Shown here piece after piece: positions 42,695-51,219 of a stretch of 64,000 bases of DNA. Where the stretch lies: NCBI GenBank assembly GCA_963715405.1, contig OY970239.1:2480001-2544000 (forward strand). Reading direction: 5' to 3'. The translations under genes were made by a program, and so were the position numbers. Origin of the DNA: JALZKA01 sp963715405. GTDB taxonomy: Bacteria; Actinomycetota; Thermoleophilia; Solirubrobacterales; 70-9. Position 1 is the stretch's first letter. Each line of letters starts with the position of its first letter. The notes beneath the pieces are model-generated. The model was not told the origin of the DNA. It worked only from the letters and a program-made list of their open reading frames with translations, and did no database searches.

Positions 42695-43362
42695 AGCTCG
42701 ACCGCGACGGCGACGTTTTCGTGCTCAGTCTCGGCGATGGTGAGAACCGGTTCAACGATGACTTCCTGGCCGAGTTCAACTCGGCGCTGGACGAGGTCGA
42801 GGCTGCGCCGGCGCCACGGGCGCTCGTGGTCACGGCCGAGGGGAAGATCTGGTGCAACGGGCTCGACCTCGAGTGGATGGGACAGAACACCGAGCGGATC
42901 GTGCCATTCGTCGACGGTGTCCACGACATGTACGCGAGGATGCTCGAGCTCGGAGTGCCGAACGCCGCCGCGATCCAGGGCCACGCCTTCGCCGGAGGTG
43001 CGATGCTCGCGGTCGCTCACGACTTCAAGGTGATGCGTTCCGACCGCGGGTACTGGTGCTTGCCGGAGGTCGAGATCAACATCCCGTTCACGCCGGGGAT
43101 GGCAGCGTTGGTTCAGGCCCGAAACCTCAAGCGATCAGCTCACGAGGCGATGACGACCGGCCGCCGCTATGGGGGCCTGGAGGCGGCCGAAGCCGGGCTC
43201 GTCGATGAAGCCGTGGAGCTCGACCATGTCGTCGCCCGAGCCATCGAACGGGTCGCGCCGCTCGCGAAGAACGACCCGAAGACCCTGGGCACGATCAAGC
43301 AGCGGATGTACGCGGGAACGCTCGCGGCCCTGCGAGATCGTGAGGCAAACAGCCTCGGCTAG
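42691..43362 (+). CDS. Enoyl-CoA hydratase/isomerase family protein
   Basis: A 223-residue crotonase-fold protein. It has ALVVTAEGKIWCNGLDLEWM (oxyanion strand, usually GxGxxFSxGxDL), IQGHAFAGGAMLAVAHDFKV (second oxyanion loop) and GYWCLPEVEINIPFTPGMAA with a Glu in the usual catalytic region. It resembles short plant/actinobacterial enoyl-CoA delta-isomerases more than FadB-type hydratases. The ATG overlaps the TetR stop (ATGA), so the broken regulator is co-transcribed with it. The acyl substrate is not known. Confidence 0.85.
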   Translation: MKLDRDGDVFVLSLGDGENRFNDDFLAEFNSALDEVEAAPAPRALVVTAEGKIWCNGLDLEWMGQNTERIVPFVDGVHDMYARMLELGVPNAAAIQGHAFAGGAMLAVAHDFKVMRSDRGYWCLPEVEINIPFTPGMAALVQARNLKRSAHEAMTTGRRYGGLEAAEAGLVDEAVELDHVVARAIERVAPLAKNDPKTLGTIKQRMYAGTLAALRDREANSLG

Positions 43363-43393
43363 CTCGCGCGCTCCGGCGAACCGCTAACCAGCT

Positions 43394-44557
43394 CTACTGG
43401 CCGATCTCCGCGCCCTCGCGCTTCGGGTCGATCAGGATCTTCGCGTGCGTTTCGGGATCGCCGAGCGCGTCGAACGCCGGCTCGACTCCCTCGAGCCCGA
43501 CCGTGCCGGTGACGACCGGGCTCGCATCGACCTCGCCCTCCGCGAGCTTGTGGAGCGTTTCGCGGTACTCGGCCGGGGTGTAGCCGACGACGAAGCGCAT
43601 GTCGATCTCCTTGTTGATCGCCATCGAGGGGCGGAACTGGTCGGCCCCCATGCACACGCCGACTACGACGACCCGCGTGAAGAGCGGCGCGTCGGCGATG
43701 ATCCCGTCGATCACGCCCGGTACCCCTACGCACTCGAAGACCACCGGGCTTTTCGGCTTGACGCCGGCCACGTCGGCCGCCCGCCAGACGTGCCACCAGG
43801 GAAGACGCAACCGGTGCGCCTTCTCGATCGCTCCGATGGCGGTGTCGAGGGCGTCCGGCATGTCCGTGAGATGGCCCTCTGACGCGTCGGTGCCGTAAGG
43901 CGATTCGGTCGCCGGATCGACCACGATGTCCGCCCCGCAGGCCTTCGCCAGGGCACGGCGACCGGGCGAGAAATCGCTTGCGATCACATTGCGAACGCCG
44001 TTTGCCTTTAGGTGCAGGACTACCGCCAGGCCGACCGGGCCGCAGCCGATGACGATCGCGACATCGCGCTTCTTCACCTCGCCTCGCCGAACCGCGTGGA
44101 GACCCACGGCCATCGGCTCGGTCAGCACCGCGACGTCAGGCGCCAGGCCGTTCGGCACCTCGAATGCCAGCGATTCCTCGACGATCATCTGCTCTGCGTA
44201 TGCGCCGGGCGCGTGCGCAGAGAGGCCGACCGTATGCACATCCCTGCCGCGGCGGATCAGCGGCACGGCGACCACGTCCGCTCCCTCCGGCGCTGCCTTG
44301 CGGCAGCCGGGGCCGTGCTCCGCGATGCGCCCGACGAACTCGTGTCCGAAGACGACGGGCTGCTCCGAGCGCATGAAGTCGTCGTAGCCGATCGCCGCGA
44401 CGACGTCGGCGAGCTCGTCGCAGTGGTGGCGGGCGTGGAGGTCCGAGCCGCAGATGCCGCAGCGAAGGACGTCGATCAGAAGCTGGCCCTTGCCTGGGGC
44501 GGGCGTCTCCTGCTCGACAACCGAGAGCTCGGCCCGCTGACAGCTCACTGCGCGCAC
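43394..44557 (-). CDS. Zinc-dependent alcohol dehydrogenase family protein
   Basis: About 387 residues from the GTG at 44557 (MRAVSCQRAELSVVEQ); a GTG at 44590 would add 11 residues. It is a medium-chain dehydrogenase with catalytic zinc ligands in RCGICGSDLHARHH and VVFGHEFVGRI and the Rossmann motif VAIVIGCGPVGLAVVLHLKA. The four-cysteine structural zinc loop is absent and an insert of about 40 residues (HLTDMPDALDTAIGAIEKAH and following) lies in the cofactor domain. It probably oxidises an alcohol or polyol with NAD(P). The substrate is unknown. It diverges from the SRPBCC gene. Confidence 0.85.
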   Translation of the reverse strand: MRAVSCQRAELSVVEQETPAPGKGQLLIDVLRCGICGSDLHARHHCDELADVVAAIGYDDFMRSEQPVVFGHEFVGRIAEHGPGCRKAAPEGADVVAVPLIRRGRDVHTVGLSAHAPGAYAEQMIVEESLAFEVPNGLAPDVAVLTEPMAVGLHAVRRGEVKKRDVAIVIGCGPVGLAVVLHLKANGVRNVIASDFSPGRRALAKACGADIVVDPATESPYGTDASEGHLTDMPDALDTAIGAIEKAHRLRLPWWHVWRAADVAGVKPKSPVVFECVGVPGVIDGIIADAPLFTRVVVVGVCMGADQFRPSMAINKEIDMRFVVGYTPAEYRETLHKLAEGEVDASPVVTGTVGLEGVEPAFDALGDPETHAKILIDPKREGAEIGQ

Positions 44558-44595
44558 GCCTCGACGATATCTGCCCTCAGTAGGTTCCACACGCG

Positions 44596-45018
44596 ATGGC
44601 CGCCGTCCACGAGACCTACGACTTCGACGTTCCTGTCGAGCGCCTCTACGCGCACCTCTCGAAGCACGAGAACTTGAAGCCGCTCCTCGGCCTTGACGTC
44701 GAGCGGATCTCGGCAGGTCAAACCGATCCCGACGGCGTGGGCTCGGTCCGCAAGCTCTCGGCCAAGGGGATGCTTCCGTTCGAGGAGACGGTGACCGAGG
44801 CGGTCCCGAACGAGCGGATCGAGTACCGCGTCACCAAGGGCACCCCGCTTCGCAACCACCTCGGGGTCATGGTGTTCTCCTCGACCGGCGACGGTCGCAG
44901 CCATCTCGATTACACGATCAGCTTCGACACGGCGGTCCCGGGCCTCGACCGCGTGATCGCCGCGGCCGTTGGGCGCACGCTTCGCCGCGGCTTTCCGAAG
45001 ATCGCGCGGGCGCTTTAA
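44596..45018 (+). CDS. SRPBCC (START-like) family protein
   Basis: 140 residues beginning AVHETYDFDVPVERLYAHLS, with a central GVGSVRKLSAKGMLPFEETV and TEAVPNERIEYRVTKGTPLR and a closing helix DRVIAAAVGRTLRRGFPKIA. This is the polyketide_cyc2 pattern: a helix-grip fold with a hydrophobic pocket. Such proteins bind lipids or small aromatic ligands, and activity cannot be predicted. The start lies 38 bp from the divergent dehydrogenase start. The bifunctional nuclease gene follows after nine bases. Confidence 0.8.
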   Translation: MAAVHETYDFDVPVERLYAHLSKHENLKPLLGLDVERISAGQTDPDGVGSVRKLSAKGMLPFEETVTEAVPNERIEYRVTKGTPLRNHLGVMVFSSTGDGRSHLDYTISFDTAVPGLDRVIAAAVGRTLRRGFPKIARAL

Positions 45019-45027
45019 GCTGACTAC

Positions 45028-45519
45028 GTGCAGCGCATGCAGATCTATGGCGTGAGCTTCGACATGGTCGGCAAACAGCCGATCGTGCTTTTGAAGACGA
45101 CCGACGGCAACCGCTTCCTGCCGATCTGGATCGGCCATCCCGAGGCCGCCGCGATCCTGATGAAGCTCCAGGGCGCCTCGACGCCCCGCCCGATGACCCA
45201 CGACCTCCTCATCGAGATGCTCGAGCAGCTCGACGCCAAGTGCGAGCGCGTCTCGGTCACCGAGCTGCGCGACAACACCTTCTACGCCTCGATCACGATC
45301 TCGGTCAACGGCTCGGAGATCGAGATCGACTCGCGCCCCTCCGACGCGATCGCGCTGGCCGTCCGCTGCCAGGCGCCGATCTTCGCCGCCGAAGACGTGA
45401 TCGAGGAGTCGTCGATCGAGTTCGAGCACGAGGTCGAGGACACGGACGAGGTCGTCGAGAAGTTCAAGAACTTCCTCGACGAGGTGACCCCGGAGGACTT
45501 CGCCGCGGAGGACCAATAG
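45028..45519 (+). CDS. Bifunctional nuclease family protein (DUF151)
   Basis: A 163-residue protein with the BFN/DUF151 core (about 4-130): MQIYGVSFDMVGKQPIVLLK, RFLPIWIGHPEAAAILMKLQ, RPMTHDLLIEMLEQLDAKCE, and DSRPSDAIALAVRCQAPIFA. The C-terminus is acidic and helical (UVR-like), as in mycobacterial homologues. The family is reported to have DNase/RNase activity in plants and is conserved in actinobacteria with unclear function. GTG 45028 or ATG 45037 could be the start. Eight bases after its stop is the CRP-like palindrome. Confidence 0.88.
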   Translation: MQRMQIYGVSFDMVGKQPIVLLKTTDGNRFLPIWIGHPEAAAILMKLQGASTPRPMTHDLLIEMLEQLDAKCERVSVTELRDNTFYASITISVNGSEIEIDSRPSDAIALAVRCQAPIFAAEDVIEESSIEFEHEVEDTDEVVEKFKNFLDEVTPEDFAAEDQ

Positions 45520-45526
45520 GGGCTGG

Positions 45527-45544
45527 ATGTGACCAAGGTCACAT
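45527..45544. promoter_or_regulatory. CRP/GlxR-type cAMP-receptor operator (TGTGA-N6-TCACA)
   Basis: ATGTGACC-AA-GGTCACAT is a perfect inverted repeat with 8-bp arms and contains the exact consensus TGTGA-N6-TCACA (45528-45543) of the CRP family. Its centre is about 42 bp upstream of the P450 ATG and the P450 gene is coupled to an adenylate cyclase gene. I saw no other perfect match in the window. A rho-independent terminator role is unlikely because no T-tract follows. Confidence 0.7.
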
Positions 45545-45577
45545 TCACGCAGGGCTGATCGGGGGAGGGTCCGAGTG

Positions 45578-46930
45578 ATGGCGCAAAAGCTGCCGCCCGG
45601 GCCACGCGCACCAGCCCTGGTCCAGGGCATCGGATTTTGGACGCGCCCACTCTCGTTCTTCGAACGCGCCCGGGCCCGCTACGGCGGCCGTTTCACCGTG
45701 CAGTTTCCGTGGATGCCGCCATTCGTTCACCACACGGATCCAGAGCACATCAAGGAGATCTACACCGCGCCGCCCGAGGTTCTCCATCCGGGCGTTGGCG
45801 CTCGCGTGCTCATGCCGCTGGTCGGCCGCTACTCCGTGATCCTCCTGGACGAGGGCCCGCACATGGAGCAGCGAAAGCTCATGCTCCCGGCCTTTCACGG
45901 TGAGCGGATGGAGCGCCTCGAAGAGCTTGTTCGCCAGGTCACGGCTGAGGACGTCGCCTCCTGGCGAGACGGCGAAGTCGAGCTTCACCCCCGCTTCCAG
46001 TCGCTCACCCTGGAGATCATCCTCCGCGCCGTCTTCGGCTTGGATCCAGGCCCGCGGCTCAACGCCCTCCGCGACAACCTGGCTGCGCTCCTCGCCTATG
46101 GCGATAGCCCGATGACGATGATCCCGCCGCCCGAAGGAGGGCAGGAAGAGCTCGAGAAGAACATGCGGCTCGTAAACCGCGCTGGCCCGCTCAAAGGCTT
46201 TCTCACATACAGGCAGAAGGTCGACGAGCTCCTCGCCGCCGAGATCGCCGAACGGCGCGCCGCAGACGACGAGGACTCCGACGACGTCCTCTCGATGCTT
46301 TTGGCCGCCCGCCACGAGGACGGCTCGCCGATGTCGGGCGACGAGCTTCGCGACGAGCTGATGACCCTCCTCGTCGCGGGCCACGAGACCACGGCCTCGA
46401 CGCTTGCCTGGGCATGCTCGCGCCTAGCCCGCGAACCCCGGGTGCTCGCCGCGCTTCGCCGAGAGGTGGATTCCGAGGACGACGGCCCCTACCTCACCGC
46501 GACTATCCAGGAGACGCTTCGCAGCCGCCCAGTCCTGCCGGTCACGGCGCCCCGCTTCGTCCAGGAGCCGATCACGGTCGGAGGCTGGGATTACGAGCCC
46601 GGAGTCAGCCTCGCTGCGAACGCCTACCTCGTCCACCACGACCCCGAGATCTACCCAGAGCCCTACACGTTCCGGCCCGAGCGCTTCCTCGACGAGAAGC
46701 CGGGCACCTACACCTGGATCCCGTTTGGGGGCGGGCGCCGGCGTTGCCTCGGCTCGAGCTTCGCCCTGCTCGAGATGAGGATCGTGCTGGCGGAGATCGC
46801 CCGCCGCTTTGACGTGCAAGCTGCAAGTGCCGGCCCGGAGCTCGCGCGCCGGCGAAACATCACCATCTACCCGGCAGACGGTGCGAAGGTCGCCCTCGCT
46901 GCCCGGGAGCGCGAACCCGTCGCAGCATGA
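45578..46930 (+). CDS. Cytochrome P450
   Basis: 450 residues from the ATG at 45578, eight bases after GGGGGAGGG; a GTG one codon upstream is less likely. It has the P450 I-helix oxygen motif VAGHETTASTLAWA, the K-helix ETLRSRP (ExxR), the meander FRPERFLDEKPGTYTWIPFG, and the haem-ligand loop FGGGRRRCLGSSFALLEM with its axial Cys. It resembles soluble CYP110/CYP135-138-like bacterial forms that act on fatty or terpenoid substrates. No ferredoxin or reductase gene is nearby. Its stop overlaps the cyclase ATG (ATGA). Confidence 0.92.
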   Translation: MAQKLPPGPRAPALVQGIGFWTRPLSFFERARARYGGRFTVQFPWMPPFVHHTDPEHIKEIYTAPPEVLHPGVGARVLMPLVGRYSVILLDEGPHMEQRKLMLPAFHGERMERLEELVRQVTAEDVASWRDGEVELHPRFQSLTLEIILRAVFGLDPGPRLNALRDNLAALLAYGDSPMTMIPPPEGGQEELEKNMRLVNRAGPLKGFLTYRQKVDELLAAEIAERRAADDEDSDDVLSMLLAARHEDGSPMSGDELRDELMTLLVAGHETTASTLAWACSRLAREPRVLAALRREVDSEDDGPYLTATIQETLRSRPVLPVTAPRFVQEPITVGGWDYEPGVSLAANAYLVHHDPEIYPEPYTFRPERFLDEKPGTYTWIPFGGGRRRCLGSSFALLEMRIVLAEIARRFDVQAASAGPELARRRNITIYPADGAKVALAAREREPVAA

Positions 46931-48429
46931 ACGCTGAGGAGGGCAAGCGCCTCTTCTGCCAGACGGAGCGAAGGCTCATCGTCTCGAGCTGGATCGCCAA
47001 CTCGATGGGGGCGGCGGTCGTCTTCATCTCGATCGGCTTCCTCCTCGCAGCCATCTTCGACGCCGAGCAGCGCGATCAGCTCGGCCGCGACAACCTGCCT
47101 CTTCTCGTTGCGTCCCTTGTGATCATCGGCCTCGGTCTGACTTGGGTGGCGAGCCGTGAGCGCAAGACCGCCCTGGGGTGGCTCAAAGAGGGACGCGAGC
47201 CGACCGACGAGGAGCGGCGCCGGACCCTGCGCCTTCCCGCTTACGCCGCCTTCCTCACCGCGGCCGGGTGGTCGCTCGCCGTTGTCCTCGGCGTGGTCTT
47301 CAACCTCGATCACTCGCTGGGAACAGCGGCGGTAATCGCGGCGGCGCTCTGGGTCGGGGCCGAGGTCACATCTGCGATCGCGTTTCTCATCACGGAGCGG
47401 ACGCTCCGCCCCGTCACCGCGCTCGTGCTCGCCAACTACGAGCCGGAGCGGTTTGCCGCACCCGGCGTACGCGACCGCCTGCTCTTCGCCTGGAGCTTCG
47501 GGACGGGCGCGCCGATGCTGAGCGTGCTCGCGGTTGGAATCGTCGGGCTGACCAAGGATGGAGCCGACGTTGAATCCGTCGCGGCGGCGTGCATCTTCCT
47601 TGCGGCCGTTGCCTTCGTGCTCGGCTCCTCGATCACCGTCATCACGGCCCGTGCCATCGCCGAGCCGCTCGGCTCGATGCGCAAGGCGGTCGAGCGGATC
47701 GCCCGCGGTGATCTCGGCGCTCGCGTCGCGATCGACGACGCGAGCGAGGTCGGCCGTCTCCAGGCGGGCTTCAACCGCATGGCCGAGGGTCTCGGCGAGC
47801 GGGAGCAGATTCGCGACCTGTTCGGGCGCCAAGTCGGAGAGGAGGTGGCGCGGGCTGCGCTTCGGGGCGGCACCAAGCTCGGCGGCGAGGAGCGCGAGAT
47901 CGGTGCCCTCTTCGTAGATCTGACCGGTTCGACGACGATGGCGCTCGCGATGCCACCGACCCAGGTTGTGCGCCTGCTCAACAAGTTCTTCCGCGTCGTC
48001 GTAGACGTGGTGGAGTCCGAGAATGGCTTCGTGAACAAGTTCGAGGGAGATGCCGCGCTCTGCGTCTTCGGTGCGCCGATCGCGAGTGAGGACCCCGCCG
48101 GCCAGGCGCTCTGCGCCGCGCGCCGGATGGCCGAACGACTCGAGCGCGAGGTCCCTGAGATCGGCTTTGGCATCGGCGTCTCGGCAGGCAAGGCGGTCGC
48201 CGGAAACGTCGGCTCCGAGCAGCGCTTCGAGTACACGGTGATCGGCGATCCGGTAAACGAGGCCGCGCGGCTCTCCGACCTCGCGAAGGAGCGCCAGGTC
48301 CGCGTCGTCGCCTCCGACGCAGCGCTCGACCGCGCTTCCGAAGACGAGACCGAGGAGTGGGAGCGCGGCGACCGCACTGTTCTCCGCGGCCGCCTCGAAG
48401 CGACCGTGCTCGCCTCACCCCGCGCCTAG
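46927..48429 (+). CDS. Membrane class III adenylate cyclase with HAMP domain
   Basis: A 500-residue protein with six predicted membrane helices (about 25-240), a HAMP linker (IAEPLGSMRKAVERIARGDL, about 243-295), and a C-terminal class III cyclase catalytic domain (about 325-480). Catalytic landmarks are GALFVDLTGSTTMALAMPPT (metal-binding Asp), NKFEGDAALCVFGAPIASED (second Asp with the Lys specificity position), and YTVIGDPVNEAARLSDLAKE (Asp and Asn...Arg). The architecture matches the mycobacterial Rv1318c-Rv1320c family. It makes cAMP in response to an unknown membrane signal and is coupled to the P450 gene under a CRP-like operator. Confidence 0.92.
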   Translation: MNAEEGKRLFCQTERRLIVSSWIANSMGAAVVFISIGFLLAAIFDAEQRDQLGRDNLPLLVASLVIIGLGLTWVASRERKTALGWLKEGREPTDEERRRTLRLPAYAAFLTAAGWSLAVVLGVVFNLDHSLGTAAVIAAALWVGAEVTSAIAFLITERTLRPVTALVLANYEPERFAAPGVRDRLLFAWSFGTGAPMLSVLAVGIVGLTKDGADVESVAAACIFLAAVAFVLGSSITVITARAIAEPLGSMRKAVERIARGDLGARVAIDDASEVGRLQAGFNRMAEGLGEREQIRDLFGRQVGEEVARAALRGGTKLGGEEREIGALFVDLTGSTTMALAMPPTQVVRLLNKFFRVVVDVVESENGFVNKFEGDAALCVFGAPIASEDPAGQALCAARRMAERLEREVPEIGFGIGVSAGKAVAGNVGSEQRFEYTVIGDPVNEAARLSDLAKERQVRVVASDAALDRASEDETEEWERGDRTVLRGRLEATVLASPRA

Positions 48430-48442
48430 CTGCCCGAGCCTA

Positions 48443-48493
48443 GGTGCCAGGCACCACGCACCGTGCCTGGCACCACGCACGGTGCCAGGCACC
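48443..48493. repeat. Triple GGTGCCAGGCACC palindrome cluster
   Basis: GGTGCCAGGCACC occurs at 48443-48455 and 48481-48493, with the inverse GTGCCTGGCAC at 48463-48473 between them, separated by CACGCAC-like spacers. The three units can fold into alternative hairpins. The cluster starts 14 bases after the cyclase stop and may help end transcription. The same unit lies after rsmG at 38971. The following 100 bp to the next gene hold only its ribosome site. Confidence 0.8.
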
Positions 48494-48597
48494 GGGCAGG
48501 GATCGCGCCGGGTCTTCTAAGGGTCATCCCCAATAGACAGGGCCGCTGATCCGCGCGAGCCTTCCTCCATCAACCACTATTCCATTGGAGGAAGCGA

Positions 48598-49558
48598 ATG
48601 ACTGACAAAGACACCACCCACCAGATGCCGGTCACGGAGCCACAACCGCCCGAGCCGGGGAAGCCAAGGCGCCTCCTGCGCTCGCGCTCGGATCGCATGC
48701 TCGGCGGAGTATCCGGAGGCCTCGGAAGCTACTTCTCGGTCGACCCTGTGATCTTCCGGATCGGGTTCGCCGTGACGACGCTCTTCGGGGGCATCGGACT
48801 GCGCGCTCTACATCGCGCTGATCATCTTCGTGCCATCGGAGACGGCGGACGGCACCGGGCAGCCTCAGCCACGCTCGGCCGGGCGAATCGCGCTTGGGAT
48901 CGTCGTCGCGATCGCGGGGCTGATCGGACTGTGCTTCCTCGCGATCGGGGCGGCCTTCGCCGGCGCAACGGGAAGCGGCGTCTTGATCGCGCTGATCGTG
49001 ATCCTGATCGGCGCGGCGCTGGTGGTCGCGGCCTTCCGCGGCGGCGCCCGCTGGCTGATCCTGCCGGCGCTCGCCCTGGCGATCCCGCTTGGCACCGTGG
49101 CCGCGGCGGACATCGAGTTCGAAGGGGCGATCGGCGAGTCGACCCATCGCCCGCAGTCCGTGCGGGCCATCCCGGCCGGCGGCTACGAGCACGGGATCGG
49201 CCAGAAGGTCATCGACTTGCGAGAGATCGACTGGACCGAGCGGAAAGTCGTCGAGGTAGAGGCCGAGCAGGGCATCGGGCACCTCGTGATCGCGGTGCCC
49301 GAGGACGTCTGCGTGGACGGCAACCTGGACGCGGACTACGGCGTCGTCGAGCTCGCCGGCTCGGACGAGTCAAGCGAGGTGCTGCGCTCCGGCTACACGG
49401 CAACGCCGCGGCTCGAGCTCCACGCGCACATCGACGCTGGAAAGATCGAGGTCATCAACGACGACGACGTTGCGCTCGGGCACGGACACGGGGTCGGGGA
49501 CCGCGATGAGATCGGGCGAGACGAACTCCGCGACCGCATGGAGGCTGCGTGCAGCTAG
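48598..49558 (+). pseudogene. PspC/LiaF-like membrane protein, interrupted by one-base shift
   Basis: The start is well marked by GGAGG eight bases before ATG 48598. The first frame encodes a PspC domain (RRLLRSRSDRMLGGVSGGLG, SYFSVDPVIFRIGFAVTTLF). At 48799-48803 the reading moves to the next frame, which continues ALYIALIIFVPSETADGTGQ, two more membrane helices, and a LiaF/DUF2154-like beta domain (VVEVEAEQGIGHLVIAVPED) to 49558. Dropping one base from CTGC joins them as GIGLALYIALIIF, the normal PspC sequence. Full length would be about 319 residues. It stands before a histidine kinase and regulator, as LiaF does before LiaSR. Error or true mutation is unresolved. Confidence 0.78.
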
Positions 49559-50577
49559 ACCGCCTCTCCCTGGGAGCGGGCCTCGGTCTCATTGCGACCG
49601 GGGCCCTGCTCCTGTTGGACCAGGAAGGGGTCATCGAGCTCGAGCTAGGCCTGTTCGGTGGCCTGATGGCGGTCTTCCTCGCGACCACGGGTGCGGCGCT
49701 CCTGTGGCGGACCCGTTCCGAGCCCGACGTGGCGGCGCCGACTGCCTCGGAGTCGCTGACAGCGCTCCGCAGGTTTCAGGCCGAGCCGGCGCCTGAGCGC
49801 GACCGCCTGCGCGACCTCTACCGTGGCGGGTTCGGCGCCGCGCTGATCGCAGGCGCGGCGCTCATCGTGCTCTCTCGAACGGGCGCACTCGACTCCGCGG
49901 GCGACGCGATCCTCACCATCCTGGTTGCGATCATGGCCTTGGCGCTGGTGCTCGCACCGTTCTGGTGGCGCCTGGGGCGAAACCTCGCCGCTGAGCGAGC
50001 CGAGCGCATCCGCTCGCAGGAGCGCGCCGAGATGGCCGCCCACATCCACGACTCCGTCCTGCAGACGCTGACCCTCGTGCAAAAGCGAGCCGACGACCCA
50101 CGCGCGGTCGCCCAGCTGGCGCGAGCGCAAGAGCGGGAACTACGCGGCTGGCTCTTCAGCGGCGACCGGGCTCCCGCGTCGGCAAGCCTCGCGACAGCGC
50201 TCGAGCAGGCCGCGGCCGAGGTCGAAGAGGCGCACCGCGTGCCGATCGAAGTTGTCTGCGTAGGCGACGGACCGGTGGGCGAACCCGGCGGTGCGCTCGT
50301 GGGCGCGGCTCGCGAGGCGATGGTGAACGCCGCGAAGTTCGCGCCGGACTCCGGCGAGGTCGCCGTCTTCGCCGAGCTGTCGCCCAACCATGCCGAGGTC
50401 TTTGTGCGGGATCGCGGCGCGGGATTCGATCCGGCCGCGGTGCCGGAGGATCGCCGCGGAGTCAGAGAGTCCATCATCGGGCGCATGGACAGATCCGGCG
50501 GCTCCGCCCGCATCCGCTCGGGATCGGGCGGGACTGAAGTCGAGCTTGCGATCGGCCTGGATGGTGAATCCCGGTGA
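49549..50577 (+). CDS. NarL/LiaS-type sensor histidine kinase
   Basis: A 342-residue kinase. It has four hydrophobic membrane segments (about 5-60 and 95-135), a HisKA_3 dimerisation helix with the phosphoacceptor MAAHIHDSVLQTLTLVQKRA (His about 166) and a reduced HATPase_c domain (ALVGAAREAMVNAAKFAPDS with the N-box Asn, VFVRDRGAGFDPAAVPEDRR). No periplasmic sensor domain is present, so it probably senses a membrane partner, most likely the PspC/LiaF-like protein upstream. The GTG start overlaps that gene's stop by ten bases. The regulator gene overlaps its own stop. Confidence 0.9.
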   Translation: MQLDRLSLGAGLGLIATGALLLLDQEGVIELELGLFGGLMAVFLATTGAALLWRTRSEPDVAAPTASESLTALRRFQAEPAPERDRLRDLYRGGFGAALIAGAALIVLSRTGALDSAGDAILTILVAIMALALVLAPFWWRLGRNLAAERAERIRSQERAEMAAHIHDSVLQTLTLVQKRADDPRAVAQLARAQERELRGWLFSGDRAPASASLATALEQAAAEVEEAHRVPIEVVCVGDGPVGEPGGALVGAAREAMVNAAKFAPDSGEVAVFAELSPNHAEVFVRDRGAGFDPAAVPEDRRGVRESIIGRMDRSGGSARIRSGSGGTEVELAIGLDGESR

Positions 50578-51218
50578 GCGTTCCGAGTGTCGTCATCGTC
50601 GACGACCATGCACTCTTTCGCTCGGGCGTCCGCGCGGAGCTTGAGGGGCTGGTCGAGGTCGAGGGCGACGCCGGCTCGGTCGAGGAAGCGGTCCGCCTAA
50701 TCGGCGAGGCGAAACCCGACGTCGTTCTGCTTGACGTCCATATGCCGGGCGGCGGCGGAGTCGAGGTGATCCGCCGCGTCGCCGAGACGGCACCCGCCCA
50801 GCGGTTCCTCGCGCTCTCCGTCTCAGACGCCGCGGAGGACGTGATCGCCGTCGTCCGCGCCGGAGCCCGCGGCTATGTGACGAAGACGATCTCCGGACCC
50901 GAGCTCGCCGATGCAGTCACCCGCGTGCGCGATGGCGACGCGGTCTTCTCGCCCCGCCTCGCGGGCTTCGTCCTCGACGCGTTCGCAGGCCAGATCTCCG
51001 AGGCTGAGGCCGACCCCGAGCTCGACCAGCTCACACTCCGCGAGCGCGAGGTCCTGCGCCTGATCGCGCGCGGCTACCTCTACAAGGAGATCGCCCTCGA
51101 ACTCTCCATCTCGCCGAAGACCGTCGAGGCGCACGTCTCGGCTGTCCTCAGAAAGCTCCAGCTCTCGAACCGCCACGAGCTCAGCCGCTGGGCGGTCGAG
51201 CGCCGCCTCGTCGACTGA
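50574..51218 (+). CDS. NarL/LuxR-family response regulator
   Basis: A 214-residue two-domain regulator. The receiver begins SVVIVDDHALFRSGVRAELE, with the phosphoacceptor Asp in VVLLDVHMPGGGGVE (about residue 55) and Lys in GYVTKTISGPELADAVTRVR. The C-terminal LuxR HTH has LTLREREVLRLIARGYLYKE and LSISPKTVEAHVSAVLRKLQ. It is the cognate partner of the kinase at 49549 (GTGA overlap). The PspC/LiaF-kinase-regulator trio suggests an envelope-stress response like LiaFSR. Target genes are not visible. Confidence 0.93.
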   Translation: MSVPSVVIVDDHALFRSGVRAELEGLVEVEGDAGSVEEAVRLIGEAKPDVVLLDVHMPGGGGVEVIRRVAETAPAQRFLALSVSDAAEDVIAVVRAGARGYVTKTISGPELADAVTRVRDGDAVFSPRLAGFVLDAFAGQISEAEADPELDQLTLREREVLRLIARGYLYKEIALELSISPKTVEAHVSAVLRKLQLSNRHELSRWAVERRLVD

Positions 51219-51219
51219 C

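Noticed and set aside
45527..45544. Reading the TGTGACCAAGGTCACA palindrome as a terminator for the nuclease gene
   Set aside because: No T-tract, only a 2-base loop, and an exact CRP consensus in promoter position; an operator is the better reading.
48443..48493. Possible CRISPR-like repeat cluster
   Set aside because: Units of 11-13 bp in mixed orientation with 7-bp spacers; no cas genes. REP-like palindromes fit better.
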